64,000 bases of DNA, from contig NZ_QKKX01000009.1 in assembly GCF_003434305.1 (NCBI RefSeq), forward strand, positions 496,001 through 560,000. The letters run 5' to 3'. The stretch's first letter is position 1. Every line of letters starts with the position of its first letter. The notes beneath the pieces are model-generated. The model searched no databases, was not told where the DNA came from, and saw only the letters and a program-made list of their open reading frames with translations. Made by a program: the position numbers and the translations under genes. Shown here piece after piece: positions 63,969 through 64,000 of this stretch. The stretch is from Micromonospora sp. MW-13 (GTDB lineage Bacteria > Actinomycetota > Actinomycetes > Mycobacteriales > Micromonosporaceae).

Positions 63969-64000
63969 ATGGCACCTCGATCCCTGCGCCGCGCGGCGGT
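63969..64000 (+). CDS. Start of a probable sugar ABC transporter solute-binding protein (partial)
   Basis: ATG at 63969 after CCAGGAGAATGAG; the first 10 codons read MAPRSLRRAA, the start of a signal peptide with twin Arg. The gene continues past the window. The assignment is from context only (LacI and debranching enzyme), so it is inference. Confidence 0.4.
   Translation, partial: MAPRSLRRAA

Overview
The window is a very GC-rich, gene-dense chromosome segment from a high-GC actinomycete. Gene order (rimP-nusA-ylxR-infB-DUF503-rbfA-DHH, then MATE-truB-ribF-rpsO-pnp-M16 peptidase-dapB), frequent GTG starts, GTGA/ATGA stop-start overlaps, DUF574, DUF397/XRE and DUF4081 proteins all point to Micromonosporaceae, most likely Micromonospora or a close relative. 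Species assignment is inference. No rRNA, tRNA, complete insertion sequence, prophage or CRISPR array was seen.

Layout. 0.1-4.2 kb: an MBL-fold/Rieske protein, an FAD oxidoreductase and a BrkB-like membrane protein. 4.2-8.4 kb: a stub of an acetyltransferase gene, then dxr-rip-ispG, which interleaves two MEP isoprenoid enzymes with a site-2 protease. 8.5-17.6 kb: PadR regulator, DUF4081-GNAT, a large fused ABC exporter, a DAACS-family symporter preceded by a 29-residue leader peptide, a DUF998 protein and a thiolase. 17.7-21.2 kb: DUF574 methyltransferase, PAS-GGDEF-EAL protein and DUF456 protein, tightly packed. 21.2-25.2 kb: an accessory island with an XRE/DUF397 pair facing a four-gene operon of small unknown proteins, plus repeats and decayed sequence. 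25.3-29.5 kb: a glutamine-synthetase-like enzyme, aldehyde dehydrogenase and SDR (probable amine catabolism), then a PPOX-fold protein. 29.7-33.9 kb: a 1,229-residue hybrid kinase/PP2C phosphatase/anti-sigma-like protein convergent with a STAS antagonist. 34-42 kb: map, a VIT-family transporter, a nucleotidyltransferase-like protein, a deazaflavin-dependent reductase, a PadR/ABC/FtsX-type transporter operon and a ferritin-like/Tat-lipoprotein pair. 42.3-60.5 kb: translation, RNA metabolism and lysine/diaminopimelate housekeeping genes. 60.5-64 kb: a glycogen-debranching-like enzyme, a divergent LacI regulator and the start of what is probably a sugar ABC transporter.

How the parts work together. 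The core blocks are conventional. The most informative accessory signals are the leader peptide ahead of the DAACS symporter (suggesting sulfur-controlled cystine uptake), the multi-domain partner-switching protein with a sigma-B/F-like promoter and a neighbouring STAS protein, the XRE/DUF397 island, and several intergenic inverted repeats that share sequence with each other at distant sites. Several genes (dxr, DUF4081-GNAT, map, ylxR, dapB, a GNAT) have a TANNNT-like -10 only 7-8 bases before the start codon, suggesting leaderless mRNAs.
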